Assembly (NCBI RefSeq): GCF_000002875.2
Contig: NC_009396.2
Coordinates: 441,501 to 505,500, forward strand
Direction of reading: 5' to 3'
DNA: 64,000 nucleotides
From: Leishmania infantum JPCM5
Lineage: Eukaryota > Euglenozoa > Kinetoplastea > Trypanosomatida > Trypanosomatidae
Each line of letters starts with the position of its first letter. Position 1 is the stretch's first letter. This document shows positions 1 through 9,940 of this stretch, piece after piece. A program made the position numbers and the translations under genes. Under the pieces are notes generated by a model, which made no database searches, was not told where the DNA came from, and saw only the letters and a list, made by a program, of their open reading frames with translations.

Positions 1-1290
1 CGTGTGTGTGTGCGCCACGCACCGCCTCTTCCATGTGTGTCCTTGCTTGCTCTCGTCTGCCCCCCCTCTGCCTCACACATTCCGTGCGTGTGTGCATCAC
101 CGTTGGGCGGCGACATCGGTGCCCGTCCCTGCCACCCTCTACTCCCTCATTCGCATCTTGCCGCATCGTGGGCGGTGCATGCATGCACATATGTAATATA
201 TATATGGGGGGCTAGATGTGCGCACACCTGCATTTACATGCGTGTGTGTGTTTACGCGTCTGCGTATTAATGTGTATTTCTGTGTGTTGGCGTACATGTG
301 TGTGTGCGCGTGTATATCAGTGTTTGCCGGCACGTGTGACGCGCCACGCTCTCTTGCCCGCCTCCCCTGTGCCTGTCACTCGCTCTGGGCGCGCTGGCGG
401 CGGGCGCCGGGTGGTGGCCGCGCGGAAGGTGGGCGGCGGCCCTTCCCTATTGTCTTTCGCTATTTCGCTGTTTCCTACTCGCGTGAACAAACGAAAGCTG
501 CTCGGCCCCGTGGCCCCGACCCGCGCCGTGGGAGGGGGAAATGCGTTGTGGTAACGCCGATGACGATGGGCGTTGTGGCGAGGACCGTGCGCGGAGGCTG
601 CCGCGACGGTGGCGTGCAGCGCGGGCCTCTGGACATGCGTGCGTGCCGTCTCTCCCCACCGTTGCTCCTCTCCCTGCCTGCCCAGACATCATCTCTCTCT
701 GCCTGCCCTCCCCCTCCGCCGCGCCTGAGCCCTGCGCACTGCCTGCCCGGCTGCGTGCGTGTGCGTGTCTCCGTCTGTGCCTGGGGCACCACTCATTCAT
801 AGGGAGGACAGCACCGATATGTCGAGCTGCGCCCTGTGCTGTGAAGCTGTTGTTTCAGTGCCCTCCCTGCCGTGCCGCCGCAACCGCGCCGCGACGACGG
901 CTGCCACGCTACCGCGGGGGACGGTGCCGCCGGACCGGCCATGGGCGTGACGCGTGGCGCACCCGTGGCGGTGCCGCCTGATGCCGACGCGGGTGTCGAG
1001 GCCTACCGGCACCGCGTAGCCCGCAGAGCTGACATCGGCGGCGGCGGTGATGTGGCGGCGTCGCCTGTGGATCATTCCTTGTGACGCTTTTCGTCCGTCG
1101 CGGGCGTCTTTCGCCGCTGGCGCGGCGTCTTGCCGAGATGCGGAGCCGTGTACGACGCTTAGCGGTCCAGCGGGGATGGTCTATGCATCACTTCACGGTG
1201 AGCCACTGGCGCACCGCTCGCCATCACAGGATAGGTCCCTTTCCCGTTAGCCCGTTTTTCCCTCCCACAACGCAGAGGGAGCAACCGACC
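1..1290. other. Non-coding flank, nothing recognised
   Basis: This stretch has GT/TG-rich low-complexity sequence in its first 350 bases and GC-rich sequence after that. Several open frames exist on both strands. None has convincing protein character: all are rich in Arg, Cys and Pro and overlap one another. I see no RNA gene or known domain. It could be intergenic DNA or the eroded end of the antisense retroposon-like region that follows. Confidence 0.5.
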
Positions 1291-3300
1291 ACGCTATGTT
1301 TGCGATCGCAGCATTTCATTTTGGCCGCCGCGCGGCGTGCTGCGATGCCTTCCGCAGCCACCGTAGCATGCCTTTCTGAGGCGGTCACGCCCTGCGACCA
1401 CGCGCTCAGCCCTTGCCACTGCTGCCCGACGTGGCGTTTCTGGTCCGCGCGAAGTGCTGCGCGCACAACCGCAGCATCGACAGCCGCTAGGCTGCTGGCG
1501 TGGGGCGGCGGGGGGTAGTGGCCCATCCGCGACAGAGGCGACACGCCAGCGAGCCAGCACCCACATCACGTGCCATATCCAGCTGATCGCCGGCCTGGCG
1601 GTTCGTGAGGTCCGCCGAGTGGCGCAATGCGGGGGGGGGAGTGCTTGCGGAACAGCGCCATCGCGCCCAGCGGGGGCCTGCGCCCTCCTGCACTCCCGCG
1701 GGATTTTCAGGACGTGGGCGGTCGCTCCTCACTTCAAGCCGTGCACCGCGCGCAGCTGTTCCTCATTCGGGCGATGGCTCGACAACGGCCTCTCGCTGGT
1801 CTTTTCCCCCTGCATGCCCTTCCGCACCCACACAGCCAGGCACTCAGTTCCGTCGCCACGCACGGCGCACAAGCGATGCGGACGGAAGAGCACGGTGCTG
1901 CACGTCGTCGCCGCCCCCCAGAAGCGCACCGTTACCGCGTCAGATGCAATGCGCGGCACGCTCCGGCGCTCCAGCCGGGTATCTCGTCCCAGCGGCTGCC
2001 GGACCTTCTCAGGAGGTGCGGGCCGGGGTCAGCGGCACCAGCGAACCCGTCACTCCAGGGGCCGTGTCCAGCAGCGTCGGCCCGTGGGGTGATTGACCCA
2101 GCCCCCGCACAGCATGCATGTCTCGGCCACGCCCGCGCGTTGCCCGACACCACACCTTCATGTAGCGGGTGGACAGCAGTGCCGTGTACGGGTCCATCGG
2201 CAGGCTCCTCCTGTCTGCCAAGAGCCGGCACCGTTTCCAGATGCTGCCAGGCTGCGTCCACCTTGTCGCGCTCCAGATGCTCTGCTGAAATCGCCCCGCG
2301 CTTTCTGCGTGCTGCGGACCTTCACCCGCGGTATGGCGGCGTGTACGGGTGCGGGCTGTCACAGGACGCTTGCAGCAGCGCACTCGCTCCTTCCGACTGC
2401 TGCGCTCTTCCGTCCGCCTCCGCCGTCCCACCTCCCTTCCTGTCCTTTGTTGGACCCGTGGCGTCGGTACCCCGATTTCCCGCTGTCCTGCCAGCGTGGG
2501 CTCTCTGTTCCTCCCTTCTCACCGTCCCATGCTCCTGCTCCTGGTCAAACATCAGGGTCACGGGGCCCATCGTCCGCTTGTCCCGGAAACGCGCGCTGCC
2601 GACTGGGAGCCCGTGCGAAAACGGCGCCCGACTGAGGACGCAGTCCACGGCCCCCTCAAGGCTAGCGCTGCGTCGCGGCTCTCTTCTTGCGTCGCGTCGT
2701 GCCCCTTCAATGCGGCGCCGTGCATCGTCGACAACACGACGACCAGGGCCGGCATCGCGCACCAGCCTGGGCAATACGGGCCGGCCGTGAGGATGCGGGC
2801 CAGGTGGGCGCTCAGCGCGGCCCACATCACACCGCCCTTGAGCAAATGGCGCCGAGAGCGGTAGTCTCTCCCTGCGCCGTCGAGAGGGCGCTCACCGGGC
2901 CGGCGGTCGCTGGGCGGCGCTGGCATCCCCATGGCACCGGCGAGCAAGTGTCCACGCACTCAGGCCGGGGGCCGACCGCAGCCGACGGCGCCGCAGTAGA
3001 AGGTGCGATGCCCGGCACTCCGCTGTTCGAACGCGAGGAAGCGACTGAGAAGAGCGCCCGTATGTCTTCGTCCGTCGGTGCCCGCGCACGCGAGGGTGCG
3101 CCTCAGAGGCAACGATATCCATGCCCTTCCACACATGCCGCAGCGCGTCCCCTGTCCGCACCCGCTCCTTCTCCCGGCACCGGGCGCGGGCGCCTTCGAC
3201 CCATCTGCTGGCAGCCGCTTCGAGGCAGCTGCCCAGGGCGGGGTTCTCGAGGCGACGGACGCACTCCTCCGACACCCGCACGCCCTCCCGCAGCATCATG
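1290..3300 (-). mobile_element. Degenerate retroposon-like region, antisense
   Basis: On the minus strand this 2-kb block gives overlapping open stretches that hand over from frame to frame (about 3299-2892, 2959-2558, 2825-2322, 2431-2009, 1959-1729). Their composition is more protein-like than the surrounding spacer, and the pyrimidine-rich texture of intergenic DNA is absent. That is what a coding element eroded by frameshifts looks like. Leishmania genomes are known to carry such relics: DIREs (degenerate ingi-related elements) and TATE/VIPER elements. I could not pick out a clear reverse-transcriptase or endonuclease motif, so the class is unassigned. An eroded ordinary gene is also possible. 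It is antisense to every gene in the window. Confidence 0.3.
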
Positions 3301-3859
3301 ATGATTCAAACACCCGCAATCAGTCCATCGGAGCCCAGCGGAAGAGGGGCCCCCTCTGCACCGTCACCACCACAGCCGCATAAACAATATCCCTGTCTGG
3401 AAGGCTTCCTATCGCGTGTATGGGAGGAACTGGAATGGGTGTGGGGATCAATGAAATGTGGTAACGAGTAGACTCGTGCGTGCATTCAAATCTTTCACCA
3501 GGGGCCTCGGTGCGCACTCACTTGCTAAGGCGGATAGGGAGAGGGAGGGAGCGAGCGAGCGAGAGTTGGCCGTCAGCATTCACGGTCTATGGCACACAGC
3601 AGCTCAGTAGAATAGGGGCTTTTTTATCTTTGCTTTCACTGGCGCTGGCGGACTCTCATGCAAGCGGAGCATTCACCCGCTTGCACGAAGGCTTTCGCAC
3701 ATGCCCGGAACGAAGAAGATGCCTCTTGAAGGCGGTAGAATGATGGACCCTCGTGGGCCGCGTAAGAAGGGGGTTTCCGTAGAGGATGGTTTGCCTGCTC
3801 GCTCCTCTGGTCTTGATTTCTACTTTCTCTCTTTTGGCTGCCCATTCACCGTCATGTTG

Positions 3860-3860
<1 letters not shown>

Positions 3861-3892
<32 letters not shown>
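3861..3892. repeat. (CA)n microsatellite
   Basis: About 16 uninterrupted CA units in spacer DNA. Similar shorter tracts occur at 14095-14115 and 19148-19164 (CA) and 20025-20041 (TG). They are typical of Leishmania intergenic regions. Confidence 0.95.
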
Positions 3893-3894
<2 letters not shown>

Positions 3895-4020
3895 CCTCAT
3901 AGAGGCGGGCACAAACGTACGAGAGCGCACAGAGAGCCATCTCGCCTATTCACATCTTTCAAACGCCGAGGAGCAGCTTCACACAGCTGCACCCACGATA
4001 GGCGTTGTTTGGAAGGGATC

Positions 4021-4053
4021 TTGCCTTTCTCTCCCTCTCTACTTTCCACTGAG
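4021..4053 (+). promoter_or_regulatory. Putative trans-splice acceptor for the 4190 gene
   Basis: A run of about 30 pyrimidine-rich bases is followed by AG at 4052-4053, the usual spliced-leader acceptor arrangement. A later pyrimidine run (4151-4167) has no AG before the start codon. The predicted 5' UTR would be about 137 nt and would contain one upstream out-of-frame ATG at 4180. Confidence 0.4.
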
Positions 4054-4189
4054 CATCTCTCCGGGTACGCCCATTTTGGAAGAATATAGGGAGTCGGAAG
4101 GTGCGGAGTACGAGGCAGCGTGCTGTGTGAGGCGTCACCCGTAATCGACCTACCTTTTCTTTCGCTGTTACGGTGCTCCATGTTTCCCT

Positions 4190-7100
4190 ATGCACGGCGG
4201 CAGCGCCACCAACGAGCAAGAGGCAGCGGCGCCTCATCCACTTCTTCCACACCAAGGCTCTACCTCTGTGAGTTCCGCTGGTGCTGTCGCGTCTTCCTCC
4301 GGCGTTTCTCACCTCTCGTGTGTCGAGGGCGGAAAACGAGCTGTCCTAGCCACCCTGTGGCTCGACGCGGAACGCTACACCTATGAGGCGCTCTGCACTG
4401 CTGGCGCGGCCGCCGTCACTACGCATTACGTACGGTTTGTGGAATACGGAGAAAACAATCGTGACGAGGAGCAGCACGGCATTCCTCACTCGATCGACAT
4501 GCATGCAGGCGACGGGCGATACAACGAGGGCCTGCCAGCCGACTGTACAGCGACATGGGATGACTTGGCAACAGATCCTCGAGCGCAGCCTTTGCTTCGT
4601 CTAGTTCCGCATGAGAGTGTGGCGGTCACACGCGGGCGCTCATCTTCCTCAGCGCCCACATCGATCGTTGGCGCAGCCACAGACGACACCGAAAGGCGTG
4701 CGGGCTGCGGGCAGGGCGAACAGCAGGCCAAGGCGAATGGCTGTGCGGTGGCAGATGACTCGACGCACCGAGACTCGGCCACTGAGGCGTTGGCTGACGC
4801 GCACGCGGCGCCATCCACTTCCTCAGGCCTTTTACCTCTCTCCTCACGCGACGCTGATGTGCGCCTTGACATTCTCGAAGAGGTAGAGCTGTGCAATGTG
4901 GCCCCCATACTGCCTCGCACATTTGCTGTAGAGCAGCTGGTGCAGCAGATCGTGCCGTGCACCCACGCTTTCGCGTCCCAAACGCCATCGCCGTCCATCG
5001 CGGAGAGTGCGTTGTCTGCTGAGTTCGCTTGTGATGGCGCCACCTCACCTTCAACGGCTGGGCCCGCGCGACGGTTCAGTATCCCCCCTCTTCGTACGTC
5101 CATGCCAGGTCGGTGTCTTGCGCGCTTGCGGAAGGTGTCTGATGAGCATCTTGCCTTTCTGCGCGCGGCGAAAGGCTCACTGGTGACGACAGGGGTCGCG
5201 ACGAGCGCTTCGGCTGAAAACGGTGAAGCTTTCACCGAAGAGGACAGTGTGCTTCGTGCGCGCATGGCGCTGCCCTGTGTTCCGGTGTACATGCAAGCCA
5301 CGTCTGTGGCGACGTACGAAGGCAGCGACAACGTCTGCCCGACAGCGACGCACACCGGGGAAAGCAGCGACAGTGACCCTCATGAGGACAACGAGCAGCA
5401 GAGCTCGGAAGTGGGTAAAGGGGAGGTGCCGACGGTGCCCCCTGTCGTTGGGATATCTCAGCCGTTGCTGTCACAGCTGGCGGACTTCAGCAGCCACAGC
5501 AGCGCTATGGAGGTGGCTTTGGCTCACGAGGCCCAGGCACGGCAGACTGCTGTCACAATCTCTGCAGTGCGTTCTCGCTCGGAGGAACTGCTGTTAGCTG
5601 GCAGCGACAACGCTCCAACGCCACGGGAAGCGAGGGAGTCGGTCTCGCCCATCAGCGCATCGTTGGCGGGAGCGATGTTTGCCGCGAAGGCCACAGCCGA
5701 GGCGTCTCTGCATGGCGCACTTAATGATGATATTACATGGCCGAGGCAGGAGCACCCGGCTCGAGCGCCAGGCTCCCCAACACCCTCTGCATTGCCGATG
5801 TCGGCTTCGATGGAGAATGTGGGAAGCTGCTTGAGCGAGGAAAATATCGCATGCTCATCATTTGCCGCAGCGCAGGCCCTCTACGAGCGGTACCGTCAGC
5901 TCCTGCCTCAGAGATGCAGGGCCGGGGCTGGCTTCTCCACAAACTCAGCAAGTGCACAGGAAAGCCCAACAAAGTTGGGAGGGCAGAGCGCCCCGACAGA
6001 CGCGGCACAATATGCTACTGCACCCTGCACAGCCGTGCTGCCCAGATCCACGGAGGACTTGGAAGCGGCTCAGGAGTTCTGGTCCACCGCCGCCGCGGCG
6101 TCTCTGGAACCGTCCTCCATGACGACGAATACAGCGACAAACGTGGCGGCGTCAGCGACGGCTGCCACAGACACCGACGCTGACGATGCCGACTTCTTGC
6201 AATGGATGACTGCCCTTTCACGGCAGCGCTGCACTCAGCGCCTCTCCATACCGCTAGAGTCATCGAGTCAGCAGGGGTCTCGCGGGCAGCAGCAGCTGGC
6301 ACACCAGCAACTCCTACGCGCGAGTCAGCAGCGGCAAGGCGGCGCTGTCGTGGAGTGGTCCTCCGGCGCTGTCAGCTACACCGCCGACACGCTGGGGCTC
6401 TACGAGGAGCAGCAGGCACGCTCGCAGCGCTTTTATCATGTGCTGCCACCACCCCCTCTATCTCCTTCTCTCGTTTCTACGGTGCCGGGTGCGCGGCCTG
6501 TGAACGCTGCTCCCGTTGACGGCAGCATCAGCAGCGTCGCCTCCACGGAAGACCGGTCCAGCTTGCGAGGTGCTGTGCTCGCTCAGCTGCAGCGGCTCAG
6601 TCGCCTTCGTAGCGCTGAATGCGCTGTCGCGCATGGTGCAGCGGTGCTCGAAGGTGAGGACACTATCGAGCCTCTCGTGCTTGAAAACAGGAGGCCTATA
6701 GCTGCGGCGGCATGTCTTTCACCCCAGCCGCCTGTTCCTGTGAAAGGGCAGCCGTCATTGTTGTCGAGCAACTCTTCAACGTCAACACCTCCCACCATGT
6801 CGACGGTAGCCCTCTCCGTCCGTCGGTGCCGCTGCTATCGTTGTCTTCCCCTGATTGTGCAGTTCGCGCAGGTGCCATCGCTGGCGTCGCCTGTGCTGCG
6901 CCGCTACCTTGATGTGCTTCATCAGACAGCTCTCCCTGGACTCCCCGCACAACAGCGGCACCATGGTGCTGATGCCACGTCTGCCGTGGAGGTTGGTGCC
7001 GTTTCTTTACCTGAGGAAGCTCGAGAACCAGCGACGCAGCGAGTGCCATCTTCCATGACTGACGCACTGGCAGAGAGTGGTGGTCCAGGGGAGACGACGG

Positions 7101-9283
7101 TCGCTGGTGCCCGCTCATCGAGCGATCGACGTCATCGTCGTGACACTGCTCACAGAAACAGTCGGCACCGGCGCTACGGAGCGGAGGACAAGGTGAAGAC
7201 GGCGAACGGCACCAAGGGGAGTAAAAGAGGACGCGAAGAGACGACAGTGGCGACGCCGACCATGCCTCACTCACCTCAGACAGGCGGTGACGCACAACGA
7301 CCGCGTGTTGCAGCCGATCCGCTGAAGGTCTTCCCAGCGCTACAGCAGTGGCTGATGCGCAGGCAGGAAGGCGGCATACCTGCACAAAGAGCGTCACCGA
7401 ACGGGAAGCGCAGCACGACGGAGTCGGGTGGCGCCGTGCTGCCGTTGTCCGATGACATCCAACAGTCGGGCGGCGCGTTCTTGCAACCGGTAGCACAGAC
7501 GACGACATCGCATCGGCACGACACGGAAACCTGTGCATCCTGTGCATCTGGTGCGGCTCTTCCTCCAACCTTACCCAGCGAAACCTTGAGCGGCGAGGTA
7601 GGCTCTCTGGGCTGGGTTGATGACGCAGTGCTGGACGAGGTTGTCGTGGTTGGTGTCGTGCCGCGTGGGCATCCGCACCAGCTGCAGCTTGTGGCACCAT
7701 CTCGCGCCTTCTGTCTGACCCTCACTCAACGTCTGGAGGAGGTTGCCGAGGCAGCCGTGCATATCCTCGGGTTCCTGACGCCACCACATTCAGCCCTGCT
7801 TTCACCTCTGCCAGCTGGCATGAGCAGGGCCCCAGAGGCGGCGGCGGCAGCGACCAGTGCGTCTTCTTCCGAGACTACCTCCGATTGGCGGGCCTGGCTT
7901 GAGACACAGTACTTTGTTGCCATGTGGACGACGCTGCAGCGACGCTTGACTACGGTGGAATGGCAAACGGTGCTGCAGGAGGCACGTGGCTCTCCTTTTC
8001 TCGCGAGGTGGACTACAGTGGCGGCTGCGAGATCGAGCGCCGAGAGCGCTGTCTTCCGCGGCCATCCGCAGCGCACCGGGATCGAGCTTTTTGTGACCAG
8101 AGCGAGCGAAGAGGGCATAGCAGGGTCACCTGCGGCAGAGAAGCACAAAGTCGAGGCGACCGCACATGAGGTCCTCCAAGGCGTGCGGGAAAGCGTGTGT
8201 TCGGCCGCTGAGTTGCACACCTCTGCCTGCCTCAGCGCCGCAGAGGACACTGTCACCCGTGTTGTCCTCACAGCGCTGGTCCCAATTCTGCACCGGCGCA
8301 TCACCGTCATGTACGAGTTGCTGCGGCATTTTGCCTCCAAGTCGCTTTACATGTCCCACCGTATGCAGTGCGACGCGTATCAGCACTGGTACAGCATGAC
8401 TCCGTCTCCTGCGGCTGTGCTGCGTCTGTTACAACGCAGTGGACGTTTCAGCAGAGCCCTGGCGCGGTGCTACCCTCAGTATGACCTTTCTCCCGTAACG
8501 CTGTCGGGGTCTACGACACTCGACGACAGCGACCACGCAGGGGCGGCGACGCGGACCGCAGTGCCGTTGATGTCATTTCCTTCGCACCCGCTGAGCTGGA
8601 CGAGGGATGCGGCCGGTACCCCCACAACTGCTTGTAACGTTGCGGCTAGAGAGTCGGGGGTTACTGCAGACTTGTCCTCAAAACATGAGGAGTATTCTCC
8701 TCAACGCGATGGCTTCTCAGCCAGCTGTGCTACCGCCTCTCCAGTGCGCAGCCAGGCACGCGTGACAGCGCCAGCGGAGGTCCGGGAAATGGAGAGCTCT
8801 CTGTCGCCATCCTCTTCCTCTTCGCTGACTACCACCGCGGCACCGATACCTGCAGCATCTGCTTGGGTGTCGTTTCTCCCGTCTTGGAGCGACGAGGCGT
8901 CTACGCAAGCGTCTTCACAGCAAGAGCAGCAGCCGGTGATGACGTACGTGCCGGAGGCGGCGCTGCTTGACCCCCGCTATCTCCAGCGTTTTGCCTGGTG
9001 GATGCACCGTTCCCATCACAGCACTGGAACGAACGGTAGCGGCAGTACTATGACTATCAGCAGCAATGATACTGACGGGGCCGGTGTTAGAACACAGCCG
9101 CTTCCTCGAGTGGCCAGTACAGTGAACATACCGGGAGACTATCTGCGAGTTCTGCCTATGCATGAGCAAGATGCGTCTATTCGTATTGTGCTGCGCAGCA
9201 TCGCGCAGAAGGGGCGGACGCTGGACTTGTTGGAGATGAGTCAGCACATCCACAGTCACTATACGTCGTATGTGTATCACTGA
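4190..9283 (+). CDS. Conserved-looking hypothetical protein, 1697 aa
   Basis: A single uninterrupted 1697-codon frame with strong coding character. I do not recognise the protein. Residues about 47-90 form a compact block ending in VRFVEYGE. Its pattern (small/aromatic residues, then an FxxYGx end) is reminiscent of a Tudor fold, but this is weak. Residues 100-850 are Ser/Ala/Thr-rich and probably disordered. Ordered-looking segments follow at about 875-920 (starting with a Cys-rich VRRCRCYRCL), 1147-1206, 1233-1283 and 1358-1431 (helical, aromatic-rich), plus a final block to the C-terminus. A Lys/Arg/His-rich stretch at about 975-1020 could be a nuclear localisation signal. ATG 4190 is the first in-frame Met; the next is near residue 104, beyond the first ordered block. 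An out-of-frame ATG lies 10 nt upstream. No signal peptide or membrane span seen. Confidence 0.85.
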   Translation: MHGGSATNEQEAAAPHPLLPHQGSTSVSSAGAVASSSGVSHLSCVEGGKRAVLATLWLDAERYTYEALCTAGAAAVTTHYVRFVEYGENNRDEEQHGIPHSIDMHAGDGRYNEGLPADCTATWDDLATDPRAQPLLRLVPHESVAVTRGRSSSSAPTSIVGAATDDTERRAGCGQGEQQAKANGCAVADDSTHRDSATEALADAHAAPSTSSGLLPLSSRDADVRLDILEEVELCNVAPILPRTFAVEQLVQQIVPCTHAFASQTPSPSIAESALSAEFACDGATSPSTAGPARRFSIPPLRTSMPGRCLARLRKVSDEHLAFLRAAKGSLVTTGVATSASAENGEAFTEEDSVLRARMALPCVPVYMQATSVATYEGSDNVCPTATHTGESSDSDPHEDNEQQSSEVGKGEVPTVPPVVGISQPLLSQLADFSSHSSAMEVALAHEAQARQTAVTISAVRSRSEELLLAGSDNAPTPREARESVSPISASLAGAMFAAKATAEASLHGALNDDITWPRQEHPARAPGSPTPSALPMSASMENVGSCLSEENIACSSFAAAQALYERYRQLLPQRCRAGAGFSTNSASAQESPTKLGGQSAPTDAAQYATAPCTAVLPRSTEDLEAAQEFWSTAAAASLEPSSMTTNTATNVAASATAATDTDADDADFLQWMTALSRQRCTQRLSIPLESSSQQGSRGQQQLAHQQLLRASQQRQGGAVVEWSSGAVSYTADTLGLYEEQQARSQRFYHVLPPPPLSPSLVSTVPGARPVNAAPVDGSISSVASTEDRSSLRGAVLAQLQRLSRLRSAECAVAHGAAVLEGEDTIEPLVLENRRPIAAAACLSPQPPVPVKGQPSLLSSNSSTSTPPTMSTVALSVRRCRCYRCLPLIVQFAQVPSLASPVLRRYLDVLHQTALPGLPAQQRHHGADATSAVEVGAVSLPEEAREPATQRVPSSMTDALAESGGPGETTVAGARSSSDRRHRRDTAHRNSRHRRYGAEDKVKTANGTKGSKRGREETTVATPTMPHSPQTGGDAQRPRVAADPLKVFPALQQWLMRRQEGGIPAQRASPNGKRSTTESGGAVLPLSDDIQQSGGAFLQPVAQTTTSHRHDTETCASCASGAALPPTLPSETLSGEVGSLGWVDDAVLDEVVVVGVVPRGHPHQLQLVAPSRAFCLTLTQRLEEVAEAAVHILGFLTPPHSALLSPLPAGMSRAPEAAAAATSASSSETTSDWRAWLETQYFVAMWTTLQRRLTTVEWQTVLQEARGSPFLARWTTVAAARSSAESAVFRGHPQRTGIELFVTRASEEGIAGSPAAEKHKVEATAHEVLQGVRESVCSAAELHTSACLSAAEDTVTRVVLTALVPILHRRITVMYELLRHFASKSLYMSHRMQCDAYQHWYSMTPSPAAVLRLLQRSGRFSRALARCYPQYDLSPVTLSGSTTLDDSDHAGAATRTAVPLMSFPSHPLSWTRDAAGTPTTACNVAARESGVTADLSSKHEEYSPQRDGFSASCATASPVRSQARVTAPAEVREMESSLSPSSSSSLTTTAAPIPAASAWVSFLPSWSDEASTQASSQQEQQPVMTYVPEAALLDPRYLQRFAWWMHRSHHSTGTNGSGSTMTISSNDTDGAGVRTQPLPRVASTVNIPGDYLRVLPMHEQDASIRIVLRSIAQKGRTLDLLEMSQHIHSHYTSYVYH

Positions 9284-9940
9284 AAAAAGGCGCCATGCGG
9301 CCCCAATGCAGCCGGTGATTCAGCACCGGAGCAGTGGAGGGCGAAGGACGCAGGAGAGTGCCTCCCTACTCTTTTCCCAGAGGCCGTGCCTGAGACTGTG
9401 CGCGCGGCTTCCCTCGTCCGACCGGTGTTGTCTCTCTCTCTCCACTCCTTCAAGTCTGCCATCCGGCGTCTTCGTCCCGTCTGCCCCGCCCCGCCCTCTG
9501 CAGCCGTTTTCTTTTTTTTTTTGATTTCATCCGTGAAATAATCACCCGAAACGTGCACGTACACTCCAGCGAATCATCTGACACTGGCTGGCCGACTCTG
9601 CTGTCGTGCTAAGCCTGTACCAACCCCTTCTTCGCCCTTCCCCGCCCTCCCCTATCGTCTCCAGCGAGTGATGCGCGCGGTGCCGCTCGTGCGGGGTTGT
9701 GCACGCATGTGCTGAGTACCTTTTATTTTCTGTGTATGCCCCCCCTCCCCGCACCTCTTCTGTCTCCCCACTCCTTCACTAGGGAGCTGCCGTGCCCGCA
9801 CATCGTGTCTTGCTGAGCGCCCTCACGCTTCAAGGAGAGGCGGGTGCGGATTGCCCTCGCCCCCTACGCGCCCGCTACAAGAACGGGGGGACGCCTGTCT
9901 ATGGGCATTCTCGTTTACTCCTGAAGAGGTGAGCCAGACC
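9284..9940. other. Intergenic region: 3' UTR and 5' UTR of the J-protein gene
   Basis: Spacer with a T-run at 9508-9522 and a C/T-rich tract at 9737-9780. Nothing else recognisable. Confidence 0.6.
9731..9782 (+). promoter_or_regulatory. Putative trans-splice acceptor for the J-domain/RING gene
   Basis: A C/T-rich tract of about 50 nt ends at AG 9781-9782, about 160 nt before the chosen ATG. The only ATG between them, at 9901, opens a 7-codon upstream ORF that stops at 9924. Confidence 0.5.

Larger units (their letters stand above)
3300..4189. other. Intergenic region upstream of the 1697-aa gene
   Basis: Non-coding spacer containing a pure CA tract at 3861-3892, a polypyrimidine run at 4021-4050 and the presumed spliced-leader acceptor of the next gene. 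No credible ORF or RNA gene seen. Confidence 0.5.

Noticed and set aside
4486..5355. 289-codon minus-strand ORF
   Set aside because: It lies fully inside the 1697-aa gene in an opposite frame. It is a shadow of high-GC coding sequence.
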